DNA of 64,000 nt from Patulibacter defluvii (GCF_034096925.1 NZ_JAWZSQ010000001.1:186001-250000), one strand, 5' to 3'; shown: positions 17,913 through 26,718, counted from the first letter of the stretch. Notes: a model not told the origin generated them from the letters alone. Translations and numbers: made by a program.

Positions 17913-18347
17913 ATGAACACGAGCCTCCGCCAGACCCTCGCGCGAAGCTGCGCCCGCGACGTGATGCACGCGCCGATCGTGGCCTGCGATCCGGCGACCG
18001 ACCTCCGCGACGTCGCCGCCGAGATGGCCCGCCACCGGATCCACGCCGTGGTGGTCGACGGCATCAGCCACGACCGGCCCGGCGACCGCCTGGTCTGGGC
18101 CGTGCTCTCCGACCTCGACCTGGTGCGGGCGGCGGTCGACCTCGCGATCGGCGCGACCGCCGGCGAGGTCGCGGCGACCCCGGCGGTCTGCGTCGACGAC
18201 ACGGACGACCTGGTCGTGGTCGCCGCGACGCTGGTCGAGAACGAGTGCTCGCACGCCGTGGTGACGGCCGACGAGCGGCCGGTCGGGGTCGTCTCGACCC
18301 TCGACGTCGTCGCCGCGCTGGCGGCGGCGGAGCGCACGGCGGCCTGA
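17913..18347 (+). CDS. Two-CBS-domain protein
   Basis: 144 residues made of two CBS motifs (about 14-72: DVMHAPIVACDPATDLRDVA through VWAVLSDLDLVRA; and about 80-140: GEVAATPAVCVDDTDDLVVV through PVGVVSTLDVVAAL). CBS pairs bind adenosine nucleotides and act as energy sensors; stand-alone forms such as mycobacterial Hrp1 are hypoxia-induced. An in-frame ATG exists at 17871, but 17913 is chosen because the -10 TAGCGT sits 7 bases ahead of it. It heads a plus-strand operon with DUF4389, a small coiled-coil protein and FtsH. Confidence 0.85.
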   Translation: MNTSLRQTLARSCARDVMHAPIVACDPATDLRDVAAEMARHRIHAVVVDGISHDRPGDRLVWAVLSDLDLVRAAVDLAIGATAGEVAATPAVCVDDTDDLVVVAATLVENECSHAVVTADERPVGVVSTLDVVAALAAAERTAA

Positions 18348-18349
18348 CC

Positions 18350-18973
18350 ATGTCGCGGCCGGCGGACGCCCCGCAGGCGGCGCGGCTGACGATCGACTAC
18401 CCCGATCGTCCGCTCGACCGGCTGAGCACGCTGCTGCGACCGATCTGGGCGATCCCGATCCTGATCGTGCTGTGGCTGACCAGCGGCAGCGGGATCAGCT
18501 ACGGCGACGAGCACGCGGTGCTGGCCAGCGGCGGCCTGCTGGTGCTGCCGACGGCGGCGATGCTCGTCGTCCGCCGCAAGTACCCGCGCTGGTGGTTCGA
18601 CTTCAACCGCGAACTGACGCGGTTCGGGGCCCGGGTCGGCGCCTACCTGGCGCTGCTCGACGACCGCTACCCGTCGACCGACGACGAGCAGGCCGTCCAC
18701 CTGGAGCTCGACCCGCCCGACCCGCAGCACCTGAACCGCTGGCTGCCGCTGGTCAAGTGGCTGCTGGCGATCCCCCACTACCTCGTCCTGGCCGTGCTCT
18801 GGATCGCCGTCGTGGTGGTGGTCGTCTGGGCCTGGGTCGCGATCCTCGCCACCGGCCGCTACCCCCGCGGCGCCTTCGACTTCGTCGTCGGCGTGGCTCG
18901 CTGGCAGCTGCGCGTCGCCGCCTACTCGACCCTCCTGATCACCGATCGCTACCCGCCGTTCTCGCTGCGCTGA
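18350..18973 (+). CDS. DUF4389 membrane protein
   Basis: 207 residues. An N-terminal soluble part (RLTIDYPDRPLDRLSTLLRP) is followed by hydrophobic segments at about 28-62, then a cytosolic RRKYPRWWFDFNRELTRFG stretch and two more helices with LPLVKWLLAIPHYLVL. The repeated pattern RYPRxxFDFxxxxxRWxxRVxAYxxLLxDRYP marks DUF4389. No biochemical function is known. The start codon lies 2 bp after the CBS stop, so the two are co-translated. Confidence 0.8.
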   Translation: MSRPADAPQAARLTIDYPDRPLDRLSTLLRPIWAIPILIVLWLTSGSGISYGDEHAVLASGGLLVLPTAAMLVVRRKYPRWWFDFNRELTRFGARVGAYLALLDDRYPSTDDEQAVHLELDPPDPQHLNRWLPLVKWLLAIPHYLVLAVLWIAVVVVVVWAWVAILATGRYPRGAFDFVVGVARWQLRVAAYSTLLITDRYPPFSLR

Positions 18974-18984
18974 AGGAGCACCTG

Positions 18985-19212
18985 ATGACCGTCACCACGT
19001 CGACGCCGCGGCGTCGCTCCTCCCACGTCGCCCTCCGCCGGCTGACCGCGCCGCTGGAGGCCGAGATCGCCGACCTGCAGGCGCGCCGGGCGGCGCTGGC
19101 CGCAGCCGAGGAACGGCAGCGGCGAGCGCTCGAGCAGCTGCGGGACGCCCTCGACGAGCTGCGCGGCCGCCGGGCGCCCGAGCCCGCCCGCGTGCCGGTC
19201 CGGAGCCGTTGA
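18985..19212 (+). CDS. Small coiled-coil protein of unknown function
   Basis: 75 residues starting at an ATG with AAGGAG 5 bases upstream (GAAGGAGCACCTG). The middle (about 24-60) is an uninterrupted charged helix (LEAEIADLQARRAALAAAEE followed by RQRRALEQLRDALDELRG) with heptad leucines, i.e. a likely coiled coil. No membrane segment or known domain. It lies between DUF4389 and ftsH with 1-11 bp gaps, so it may be an FtsH partner or adaptor; that is only a guess from position. Confidence 0.6.
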   Translation: MTVTTSTPRRRSSHVALRRLTAPLEAEIADLQARRAALAAAEERQRRALEQLRDALDELRGRRAPEPARVPVRSR

Positions 19213-19213
19213 C

Positions 19214-21145
19214 GTGGCCGACGAGCCGGAGCCGCGGCAACCGCCCTCCGAACGCGGAGCACCGCCGGGGCCAGCGGCCGGCGGCGGCCGACCCGGCTGG
19301 TCCGCGGTCTGGATGATCGTCGTCGGCGTGATCCTGGTGAACTGGCTGATCGCGGTCGCGATCTCCAGCGCCGACCGCACGCCGAGCGTCAGCTACAGCG
19401 TCTTCCGCCAGCAGGTCGAGCGCGGCAACGTGGTCAGCGTCCGTTCGCGCGACGAGACGATCGAGGGCCGCTTCCGGACCGCGGTGCCGGTGACCGTCGC
19501 CGGCAAGCGCAAGACGACCACGACCTTCCAGACCGAGCGCCCGGCCTTCGCCGACGACGGCCTCCTGGGCCTGCTGATGAGCCGCAAGGTGACCGTCGCC
19601 GCGCGGGCCCCGGCGAAGGCGTCGCCGCTGCTCTCGATCCTGACCGGCGTCGTGCCGACCCTGCTGATCCTGGGCGTGCTGCTGTTCGCGTTCCGCCACG
19701 TCGGGGGCGGTGCCGGTGGCCTCGGCGGCGTCGGCCGCTCGAAGGCCCGCCGCTACGAGACGACGGCGAGCAAGACCACCTTCCACGACGTGGCCGGGAT
19801 CGACGAGGCGACCGACGAGCTGGTCGAGGTGGTCGACTTCCTGCGCCACCCCGAGCGCTACCGGCGGCTCGGGGCGACCGTGCCCCGCGGCGTCCTGCTG
19901 ACCGGGCCGCCCGGGACCGGCAAGACGCTCCTGGCCCGCGCCGTCGCCGGCGAGGCGGACGTGCCGTTCTTCTCGCTCTCGGCGTCCGAGTTCGTCGAGA
20001 TGTTCGTCGGGGTCGGCGCCAGCCGCGTCCGCGACCTCTTCGCCCAGGCCAAGGCCAGCGCGCCGTCGATCGTCTTCATCGACGAGCTCGACGCGATCGG
20101 GCGCGTCCGCGGAGCCGGCGGCGGCACCGGCTCGAACGAGGAGCGCGAGCAGACGCTGAACCAGATCCTGACCGAGATGGACGGCTTCACCGGCACCGAG
20201 GGCGTGATCATCCTGGCCGCGACCAACCGCCCGGAGATCCTCGATCCCGCGCTGCTGCGGGCCGGTCGCTTCGACCGCCGGATCGCCGTCAATCCGCCCG
20301 ACCGTCTCGGTCGCGAGCGGATCCTCCAGGTCCACACCCGCAGCATCCCGCTCGACGACGACGTCGACCTGGCGGCGGTCGCGGCCGAGACACCGGGGAT
20401 GGTCGGTGCCGACCTGCGAACGCTGGTCAACGAGGCCGCGCTGGCGGCCGCTCGCGACGGGCGCGACGCGGTCCGCGCGGCCGACGTCGCCGCGGCGCTC
20501 GAGCGGCAGATGCTCGGCGCCGCCCGCCGGATCGTGCTCTCCTACGAGGACCGGCGCCGGACCGCGTACCACGAGTCCGGGCACGCGCTGCTCGGCGCCC
20601 TGCAACCGGGGGCCGACCCGGTCCGGAAGGTCTCGATCATCCCCCGCGGGCACGCGCTCGGGGTCACCTTCCAGAGCCCTGCCGACGACCGCTACGGGTA
20701 CGGCGAGCCGTACCTGCTGGGGCGGATCACCGGGATGCTGGGAGGACGGGCCAGCGAGCAGCTGGTGCTCGGCGAGATCACCACCGGCGCCGAGTCCGAC
20801 CTGGAGCAGGCGACCGCGCTGGCCCGGCAGATGGTCGGCCGCTGGGGGATGTCGCGCGAGGTCGGGCTGCTGACGGCGATCGCGCCCGCCGATCGTCCGG
20901 GGCTCGGCGAGGCGGCCTCGCAGCGGACGCTGGAGCTGATCGACCAGGAGGCCCGGCGGATCCTCGAGCGCTGTTATCGCGAGGCCGTCGACACGCTGCG
21001 CGAGCACCGCGCCCAGCTCGACGCGCTGGCCGCCGCGCTGCTCGTCCACGAGACGCTCGACGAGGACGAGGTGCGGGCGGTCGTCGCGGACGCCGGCGGG
21101 CTGTCGACCGCGACCCCGACCCCGGCGGCCGCGCCGCGGTCGTGA
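19214..21145 (+). CDS. ftsH: ATP-dependent zinc metalloprotease FtsH
   Basis: 643 residues from a GTG start 1 bp after the previous stop. Two membrane segments (about 34-54 and 137-157) flank a short extracytoplasmic domain. The AAA+ domain has Walker A GPPGTGKT (231-238), Walker B IVFIDELDAIG, and the second region of homology ATNRPEILDPALLRAGRFDRR. The peptidase domain has the zinc motif HESGH (453-457) and the third ligand in the ESDLEQATALARQMV helix. FtsH degrades membrane and short-lived cytosolic proteins. Being in a stress operon rather than beside tilS/hpt suggests this is a second, accessory copy. Confidence 0.95.
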   Translation: MADEPEPRQPPSERGAPPGPAAGGGRPGWSAVWMIVVGVILVNWLIAVAISSADRTPSVSYSVFRQQVERGNVVSVRSRDETIEGRFRTAVPVTVAGKRKTTTTFQTERPAFADDGLLGLLMSRKVTVAARAPAKASPLLSILTGVVPTLLILGVLLFAFRHVGGGAGGLGGVGRSKARRYETTASKTTFHDVAGIDEATDELVEVVDFLRHPERYRRLGATVPRGVLLTGPPGTGKTLLARAVAGEADVPFFSLSASEFVEMFVGVGASRVRDLFAQAKASAPSIVFIDELDAIGRVRGAGGGTGSNEEREQTLNQILTEMDGFTGTEGVIILAATNRPEILDPALLRAGRFDRRIAVNPPDRLGRERILQVHTRSIPLDDDVDLAAVAAETPGMVGADLRTLVNEAALAAARDGRDAVRAADVAAALERQMLGAARRIVLSYEDRRRTAYHESGHALLGALQPGADPVRKVSIIPRGHALGVTFQSPADDRYGYGEPYLLGRITGMLGGRASEQLVLGEITTGAESDLEQATALARQMVGRWGMSREVGLLTAIAPADRPGLGEAASQRTLELIDQEARRILERCYREAVDTLREHRAQLDALAAALLVHETLDEDEVRAVVADAGGLSTATPTPAAAPRS

Positions 21146-21167
21146 CCGGCCGCGGCCGGGCTCGCGG

Positions 21168-22373
21168 TCAGCGCGGACGCTCGCCGACCTGCACCGCGCC
21201 GGTCGGCGTCCGCGGGCCGTCCTCGCGGGCCGCGAGGTACGGGCTCAGGTGGTGGCCGACGACCTTGCCGGTCGGCCAGGCCCGGGGCGAGATCGGCGCC
21301 TCGCGGGTGACCGGCAGGTGGTTCCCGGTCGGCTGGAGCGTCGAGCGCAGGTACGCCGGCTCGTCGTCGCTGAGCAGGATCCCGCGCAGCACCGGGCGGT
21401 ACGGCGCCGGCCGCAGCGGATGGCCGAGGTCGGCGAGGATCGCCTCGGCGGCGGCGTCCGCCTGCTGGCACGCCAGGCCGCCCTGCTTGACCGGGCCGTC
21501 GGTGACGTCGCCGGCGGCGTAGACCCCCGGCGCACCGGTGACCCGGGCGTGCTCGTCGATCGGCAGGAACCCGCGGTCGTCGGTCGCCAGGCCGGCGATC
21601 GTCCGCGGACGCAGCGTCGGCATCGCGACCACGTGGTCGGCCGCCAGCAGGCGGCCGTCGGCCAGCTCGATCTGGCCGTCGTCGTCGAGCCGCATCGCGT
21701 GCGCCCCGGCGTGCAGGGTCACGCCGTGCTCGGCGAGCTTGGCCCGCGCCACCGCCTGGGCCTCGGCGCCGAAGACGGCCAGCGGATCGCGCTCGTGGGT
21801 CACCACGACGACCTCGGCCGGGACGCCCCGGGCGCGGAGGTGGGTCGCGGCCAGCAGCGCCAGCTCGTAGAGCGGCAGCGACCAGGAGACCTCGCTCGGC
21901 GCCACGAACGCGACGCTGCCGCCGCCCGCCTCGGCCAGGTCGTCGAGCAGATCGGTGACCCGGTCGGCGTCGTGGGCGCCGCGGAACGGGACCGCGCCGT
22001 CGAGCGAGCGGTCGGGGCGGGCGCCGGTGGCGATCAGCAGCGCGTCGTAGGACAGCCGTTCGCCCTCGCTCGTGCGGACGCTGCGGCCCTCGACGTCGAC
22101 CTCGTGCAGCACGCCGTGGTGCAGCTCGACCCCGACGTCGTCGGCGAAGGCGCGCAGCGGCAGGCTCCACGAGCGCTCGCCGCCGAACGGCTCGAGCACC
22201 GCCAGCGGCGGGTAGCGGAAGCGTTCGTTGGGGGCCAGCAGGGTGATCCGCAGGTGGCGGTCGTCGAGGTGCGCGCGGAGCGCGAGCACGGCCTCGAGGG
22301 CCGCGATCCCGGCTCCGGCGATCACGACGCGCGGCACGGTGGCGGGCGCGGGATCGTGCGGATGGATGGACAT
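21168..22373 (-). CDS. FAD/NAD(P)-dependent oxidoreductase (SQR / NDH-2-like)
   Basis: 401 residues. The N-terminal Rossmann motif is VVIAGAGIAALEAVLALRAH, a second dinucleotide region is at about 150-190, YDALLIATGARPD is the ATG motif and GVYAAGDVTDGPVKQGGLAC contains the FAD-binding GD motif. The overall layout matches the sulfide:quinone reductase / type II NADH dehydrogenase / flavocytochrome c sulfide dehydrogenase group. The cysteine pair expected for a true SQR is not obvious, so the donor is open. The -10 GACGGT lies 6 bases upstream, suggesting a leaderless message; divergent from the ABC exporter. Confidence 0.8.
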   Translation of the reverse strand: MSIHPHDPAPATVPRVVIAGAGIAALEAVLALRAHLDDRHLRITLLAPNERFRYPPLAVLEPFGGERSWSLPLRAFADDVGVELHHGVLHEVDVEGRSVRTSEGERLSYDALLIATGARPDRSLDGAVPFRGAHDADRVTDLLDDLAEAGGGSVAFVAPSEVSWSLPLYELALLAATHLRARGVPAEVVVVTHERDPLAVFGAEAQAVARAKLAEHGVTLHAGAHAMRLDDDGQIELADGRLLAADHVVAMPTLRPRTIAGLATDDRGFLPIDEHARVTGAPGVYAAGDVTDGPVKQGGLACQQADAAAEAILADLGHPLRPAPYRPVLRGILLSDDEPAYLRSTLQPTGNHLPVTREAPISPRAWPTGKVVGHHLSPYLAAREDGPRTPTGAVQVGERPR

Positions 22374-22379
22374 GCCCCG

Positions 22380-22410
22380 ACCGTCCCGCGCCGCGCGCGC
22401 GAGCGCATCC
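22380..22410 (-). promoter_or_regulatory. Shared-type promoter of the flavoprotein gene
   Basis: On the minus strand GGATGC (22405-22410), 19 bp, GACGGT (22380-22385), then 6 bases to the ATG. Confidence 0.55.
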
Positions 22411-22443
22411 GCAGCCCGCCGCGGCCGCTTTGCGGACTCGTAC

Positions 22444-22474
22444 GGATGGCGCCGCGACCGCCGCGCGGGACGCT
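22444..22474 (+). promoter_or_regulatory. Shared-type promoter of the ABC exporter operon
   Basis: GGATGG (22444-22449), 19 bp, GACGCT (22469-22474), then 7 bases to GTG 22482. TTGCGGACT just upstream repeats the core half-site. Confidence 0.55.
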
Positions 22475-22481
22475 GCCGACC

Positions 22482-23384
22482 GTGAGCTCCGTGATCGAGT
22501 GCGACCGCCTGACCAAGCGCTACGGCCGTGCTCGCGGCATCGACGAGCTATCGCTGCGGGTCGAGGCGGGCGAGGTCTTCGGCTTCCTCGGACCGAACGG
22601 CGCGGGCAAGACGACGACGATCCGCACGCTGCTCGACCTGCAGCGGCCGACGGCCGGCGCCGCCCGTCTGTTCGGGCTCGACAGCCACCGCGACAGCCTC
22701 CGGATCCGGGCCCGGCTGGGGAACCTGGCCGGCGACTTCGCGCTCGAGCCGCAGCTGACCGGCCGACGGGCGCTGACGCTCGCCGCGGCGGTCCGCGGGA
22801 TCGACGACCTCGGCCCGGCCGAGGAGCTGCGCGAGCGGTTCCGGGCCGACCTCGACCGGCCGCTCGGCGAGCTGTCCCGCGGCAACCGCCAGAAGGTCGG
22901 CCTGATCCTGGCGCTCTTCCACCAGCCCGAGCTGCTGATCCTCGACGAGCCGACCGGCGGCCTCGACCCGCTGATGCAGGACGAGTTCCTGACCGTCGTC
23001 GGCGAGCAGCGCGACCGCGGGGCGACCGTCTTCCTCTCCTCCCACGAGCTCGACGAGGTCCAGCGGATCTGCGACCGGGTCGGGATCGTGCGGGACGGCC
23101 GGCTGATCGTCACCGAGGCGGTCGACCGGATGCGCGAGCGGGCCTACCGCAACGTCGCCGTGCGCTTCGCCGGGCCGTTCGAGCCACGGCTGACCCGGCT
23201 GCAGGCGGTCGCCGGCGTCGAGGCCTTGGAGGGCGCCGACGGCGTCGCCCGCTTCCGGCTGCGGGGACCGGTCGACCCGCTGCTGCGCGAGCTGGCCGGC
23301 GACGGCGTCGCCGACCTGGAGATCACGCGACCGTCGCTCGACGAGCTGTTCCGCGACTACTACCGCGGCGAGGTCGCCCGATGA
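22482..23384 (+). CDS. ABC transporter ATP-binding protein
   Basis: 300 residues from GTG 22482 (VSSVIECDRLTKRYG); another GTG at 22491 is possible, but the promoter spacing favours the first. Walker A GPNGAGKTT near residue 40, signature LSRGNRQKVGLILALF, Walker B ELLILDEPTGGLDP and the switch histidine in FLSSHELDEVQR are all present. It is of the DrrA/NatA exporter type with a C-terminal domain of about 80 residues. The permease gene overlaps its end (ATGA). It resembles ATPases of multidrug or antibiotic exporters; the substrate is unknown. Confidence 0.9.
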   Translation: MSSVIECDRLTKRYGRARGIDELSLRVEAGEVFGFLGPNGAGKTTTIRTLLDLQRPTAGAARLFGLDSHRDSLRIRARLGNLAGDFALEPQLTGRRALTLAAAVRGIDDLGPAEELRERFRADLDRPLGELSRGNRQKVGLILALFHQPELLILDEPTGGLDPLMQDEFLTVVGEQRDRGATVFLSSHELDEVQRICDRVGIVRDGRLIVTEAVDRMRERAYRNVAVRFAGPFEPRLTRLQAVAGVEALEGADGVARFRLRGPVDPLLRELAGDGVADLEITRPSLDELFRDYYRGEVAR

Positions 23385-24247
23385 GCGCCACCGCCTCGCT
23401 GCCCGGCGCGGCGACCCTGGTGCGGTTGCCCGAGGACGCCGTCGCCGCGCCGCTGCCGTGGTGGCGGGTGCTGCTGGCGTTCGTCCGCCACGGGCTCCAC
23501 CAACAGCGCCGCGCCCCGCTGACCTGGGGCGGCGCGCTGGGCGCGATGAGCGCGCTGATGGCGCTGATCTGGCCGACGATCGACGACGCGATGAGCCGGA
23601 TGATGGACAGCTACCCCGAGCAGCTGAAGCAGGCGTTCGGGATCGTTCGGCTCGACACGGTCGAGCGCTACGTCGACGCCGAGATGCTGAGCATCGTGGT
23701 GCCGTTGACGCTCGCGCTGCTGGCGGTCCGCTGCGTCACCCGGACGACCGTCGCCGCCGAGGCCGCCGGCCAGCTCGACACGCTGCTGGCGCTGCCGGTC
23801 AGCCGCCGAGTGCTCGCCTGGTCCTCGTGGATCGTCGCCGCGGCGGTGGTGGCGGGCGCGCTGGTGGTGATCTGGGCTGCCACCGTCGTCGCGGGGGTCG
23901 TGGCCGGCACCGGGATCTCGGCGACGGTGATCGGCCGCGGGATGCTCAACGTCTGGCCGCTGGCGATGGCCTTCGGCGGCCTCGCGCTGGTCGCAGCGGG
24001 CCTCGTCCGCGGCGCCGGGCGGGTGACCGCGATCGCGACCGGGACGCTGCTGGCGATGTACGTCCTGGACCTGGTCGGCAAGCTCGCCGACGACGTCTCC
24101 TGGCTGCGGACCGTCTCGGCCTTCCGCTGGTACGGCTCGGCGATCCAGGACGGGCTCGACCTGCGCCACGTCGCCGGCCTGACCGCCGTCGGCCTGCTGC
24201 TGGCGGCGGCCGGAGCGCAACTGCTGGAGCGCCGCGACCTTCGCTGA
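23381..24247 (+). CDS. ABC transporter permease
   Basis: 288 residues with six membrane segments (about 48-66, 104-122, 142-165, 183-208, 215-235, 262-282) and an amphipathic region MSRMMDSYPEQLKQAFGI between helices 1 and 2, the pattern of ABC-2-type permeases. The first ATG overlaps the ATPase stop. Together with the upstream protein it would form a two-gene exporter. Confidence 0.85.
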   Translation: MSATASLPGAATLVRLPEDAVAAPLPWWRVLLAFVRHGLHQQRRAPLTWGGALGAMSALMALIWPTIDDAMSRMMDSYPEQLKQAFGIVRLDTVERYVDAEMLSIVVPLTLALLAVRCVTRTTVAAEAAGQLDTLLALPVSRRVLAWSSWIVAAAVVAGALVVIWAATVVAGVVAGTGISATVIGRGMLNVWPLAMAFGGLALVAAGLVRGAGRVTAIATGTLLAMYVLDLVGKLADDVSWLRTVSAFRWYGSAIQDGLDLRHVAGLTAVGLLLAAAGAQLLERRDLR

Positions 24248-24317
24248 CGGCGCCTTTGCCGGACCTTTGCCGTCCGCGGCCTAGGGTCCTCGACCGCTCT
24301 TCGAACTGGAGGATCCG

Positions 24318-24821
24318 ATGGAGATCGACCGCGTCTTCGGCCTGCCGGCCCACCCGCTGCTGGTGCACATCCCGGTGGTGCTGATCCCGCTGCTGGCCCT
24401 GTTCACGATCGCGCTGGCGGCCCGGCCGGCGTGGCGGACGCGCTGGGGCGTGCCGCTGGCGCTGGCGAACGTCGCGATGCTGGTGGTGATCCTGCTGGTG
24501 ACCGGCAGCGGCGAGCAACTGGAGCGGCATCTCGGGGCCGAGCCGCTGATCGTCCGCCACCGCGAGCTCGGCGAGCAGCTGCGGCTGATCTGGGCCGCGT
24601 TCACGGCCGTCACGGTCGCCCTCGCCGTCGTCGACCGGTGGCGGCGGAGCGCGACGGGCGCGAGCTGGCTGCGACCGGCGGCGACGGGGCTGAGCGTGCT
24701 GGCGGTAGCCGGCGCGGTGCTGTCGACCGTCTGGGACGTGCGGACCGGGCACGCAGGAGCGAAGTCGGCCTGGGGCGACACGCCGAAGGGCACGGCCAAG
24801 GGCTACTCGGGCGGCGACTGA
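24318..24821 (+). CDS. DUF2231 membrane protein
   Basis: 167 residues with four membrane segments and the DUF2231 start GLPAHPLLVHIPVVLIPLL. An ACTGGAGGATCCG ribosome site precedes the ATG, and the -10 TAGGGT lies at 24277-24282, preceded by two CCTTTGCCG direct repeats 12 bp apart. Function unknown; the domain often appears near cytochromes and heme or copper proteins. Its last 19 bp overlap the 3' end of the opposing histidine kinase gene. Confidence 0.82.
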   Translation: MEIDRVFGLPAHPLLVHIPVVLIPLLALFTIALAARPAWRTRWGVPLALANVAMLVVILLVTGSGEQLERHLGAEPLIVRHRELGEQLRLIWAAFTAVTVALAVVDRWRRSATGASWLRPAATGLSVLAVAGAVLSTVWDVRTGHAGAKSAWGDTPKGTAKGYSGGD

Positions 24822-26056
24822 CCGCCGTCCGCGACCGCGGGCAGCAGCGCCTCGAAGGTCGTCGGGGCGGCTCCCGCCAGCCGCAGGTCGCCGCCGGCGC
24901 GGCGCGCCAGCTCGCGGCCGACGGCGAGCCCGATCCCGCTGCCGTGGCCGACGCCGCGCGCGAAGATCGCGCCCGGATCGAGACCCCTCCCCGCGCCTTC
25001 GTCGACGACCACCAGCCGGACCCATCCCGGCTCCGGTCGCAGCCGCACGGTGACGGCGCCCGCGCCGTGGTCGAGCGCGTTCGCGAGCAGCACGTCGAGG
25101 ATCTGCCGGGCGCTCTCCGGGGGCACCCGAGCCCGCGGGTCGCCCGTCTCCGGTCGGACCGCCAGCGGGCGGCCGGCGGCGGCCAGGCGGGCGCCCCAGC
25201 GCTCGCGCTCGAGATGGTCGGTGACCAGCGACGCGAGGTCGACCTCGGTCGGAGCGTCGTCGCGGAGGCGAGCGATCGCCTCCAGGTGCTCGATCGTCGA
25301 GGCCATCCGGTCGGCCTGGCGGACGGCGGCGTCCGCCTCGGCCGCGGCGTCGGGCGAGGCGGCCAGCCGCCGCAGCTCCTCCAGCCGCAGCCGCAGCCCC
25401 GTCAGCGGCGTCCGCAGCTGATGCGAGGCGTTGGCGCTGAACTCGCGCTCGTGCTCGATCGCGCCCGCGATCCGGCGGTCGGCGTCGTTGAGCGCCCGCT
25501 GGACCCGGTCGATCTCGTCCAGGTGCCGGGCGACGGGCCGGTCGTCGTAGCCGGGGTCCCCCAGCCGTTCGACGCGGCCGGCCAGCTGCTCGAGCGGGTG
25601 CGCGAGTCGCCGCGCCTGGAGCGCGGCGAGCGCCGCGGCGGCGGCCAGCGCGGCGAGCCCGGAACCGGCGACGGCGAGCCAGATCACGCCGACGTCGTCC
25701 TCGCGGGCGCTGGCGGGCGCGATCAGCGTCACGCTGAGCGGGCCGCCGTCGCCCGACGCGATCGCGGTCCTCGCGCCCCGTGGCGGCGTTCCGAGCACCA
25801 TCGTCCGGCCGCCCGGCGCGCGCACCCGAAGCGCGGCGTCGGAGGGCAGCAGGTCGCGAACCAGCGCCAGGGTCGGCGGCACGCCGCGCGCCCGCGCTCG
25901 GGCGATCCGCAGGGCGGCGGCGTCGGCCCGGCGCTCCAGCCGCATCTCGGCGCGCTGGTGCAGCAGCGCGGTGCCGACGAGGCCGAGCGGCACGCCCAGG
26001 ACGAGCACGGTCGCGAGGGCGATCAGGACCGTGGAGCGCAGCAGCCGGCGCCTCAC
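24803..26056 (-). CDS. Two-component sensor histidine kinase
   Basis: 417 residues from a GTG that overlaps the regulator stop (GTGA). Two membrane helices (about 8-30 and 123-148) bound a short extracytoplasmic sensor domain; a HAMP-like linker (ARRLAHPLEQLAGRVERLG) leads to the dimerisation box EFSANASHQLRTPLTGLRLR with the phosphoacceptor histidine. The ATPase domain has LLANALDHGAGAV (N box), VDEGAG (G1) and GSGIGLAVGRELARRAGG (G2). The signal is unknown. It is encoded with its OmpR-type partner. Confidence 0.9.
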   Translation of the reverse strand: MRRRLLRSTVLIALATVLVLGVPLGLVGTALLHQRAEMRLERRADAAALRIARARARGVPPTLALVRDLLPSDAALRVRAPGGRTMVLGTPPRGARTAIASGDGGPLSVTLIAPASAREDDVGVIWLAVAGSGLAALAAAAALAALQARRLAHPLEQLAGRVERLGDPGYDDRPVARHLDEIDRVQRALNDADRRIAGAIEHEREFSANASHQLRTPLTGLRLRLEELRRLAASPDAAAEADAAVRQADRMASTIEHLEAIARLRDDAPTEVDLASLVTDHLERERWGARLAAAGRPLAVRPETGDPRARVPPESARQILDVLLANALDHGAGAVTVRLRPEPGWVRLVVVDEGAGRGLDPGAIFARGVGHGSGIGLAVGRELARRAGGDLRLAGAAPTTFEALLPAVADGGQSPPE

Positions 26057-26718
26057 GGGCGCTCCAGCCGGTAGCCGTAGCCGCGGACGGTCGTGATCAC
26101 CGGCGGGTCGCCAAGCTTCTGGCGCAGCCAGCCGACGTGGACGTCGAGCGTCTTGGTCGAGCCCCACCAGTTCTCGTCCCAGACCTCGGCCATCAGGTCC
26201 TCGCGGCGGACCGCCTCGCCGGCCCGGACGGCGAGCTGGAGCAGCAGCTCGAACTCCTTCGGGGCGAGCGTCAGCTCGCGCCCGCCGCGCCAGGCACGGC
26301 GGGCCGCGGCGTCGATCCGGAGGTCACCGACGAGCACCGGCCCGGGGGCGGGCGGCGGCTCGCGTCGCAGGAGCGCTCGAACGCGGGCCACCAGCACGGC
26401 CAGGCTGAAGGGCTTCGTCACGTAGTCGTCCGCCCCGGCGTCGAGGCCGAGCAGCTCGTCGAGCTCGCCGCTGCGGGCCGTCAGCAGCAGCACGGCGGTC
26501 CCGGGATGCCGCTCGCGGATCCGGCGACAGACCTCAATCCCGTCGATCCCGGGCAGCCCGACGTCGAGCACCACCAGGTCGACGGGCTGGTCGACGAGCC
26601 GTTCGAGGGCGACCTCGCCCGAGGACGCCAACTCGACGACGAACCGCTCCCGCCGCAGCGCCCGGACGAGCGGCCCGCCGATCCCCTCGTCGTCCTCGAC
26701 CACCAGCAGCCGCTGCAC
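26053..26718 (-). CDS. OmpR/PhoB-type response regulator
   Basis: 221 residues. Receiver domain (1-115) with the acidic pair ED at 8-9, phosphoacceptor in LVVLDVGLPGIDG (about D51), threonine in LLLTARS and lysine in YVTKPFS. The C-terminal winged helix has LAPKEFELLLQLAVRAGEAV and STKTLDVHVGWLRQKLGD, ending VRGYGYRLERP. The start is GTG; a TACCAT -10 (26726-26731, minus strand) lies 7 bases upstream, giving a leaderless message. Confidence 0.93.
   Translation of the reverse strand: MQRLLVVEDDEGIGGPLVRALRRERFVVELASSGEVALERLVDQPVDLVVLDVGLPGIDGIEVCRRIRERHPGTAVLLLTARSGELDELLGLDAGADDYVTKPFSLAVLVARVRALLRREPPPAPGPVLVGDLRIDAAARRAWRGGRELTLAPKEFELLLQLAVRAGEAVRREDLMAEVWDENWWGSTKTLDVHVGWLRQKLGDPPVITTVRGYGYRLERP

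Noticed and set aside
24253..24282. DUF2231 promoter as a member of the shared set
   Set aside because: TAGGGT is present, but the upstream hexamer is TGCCGG and the gene has an ordinary leader with a ribosome site.
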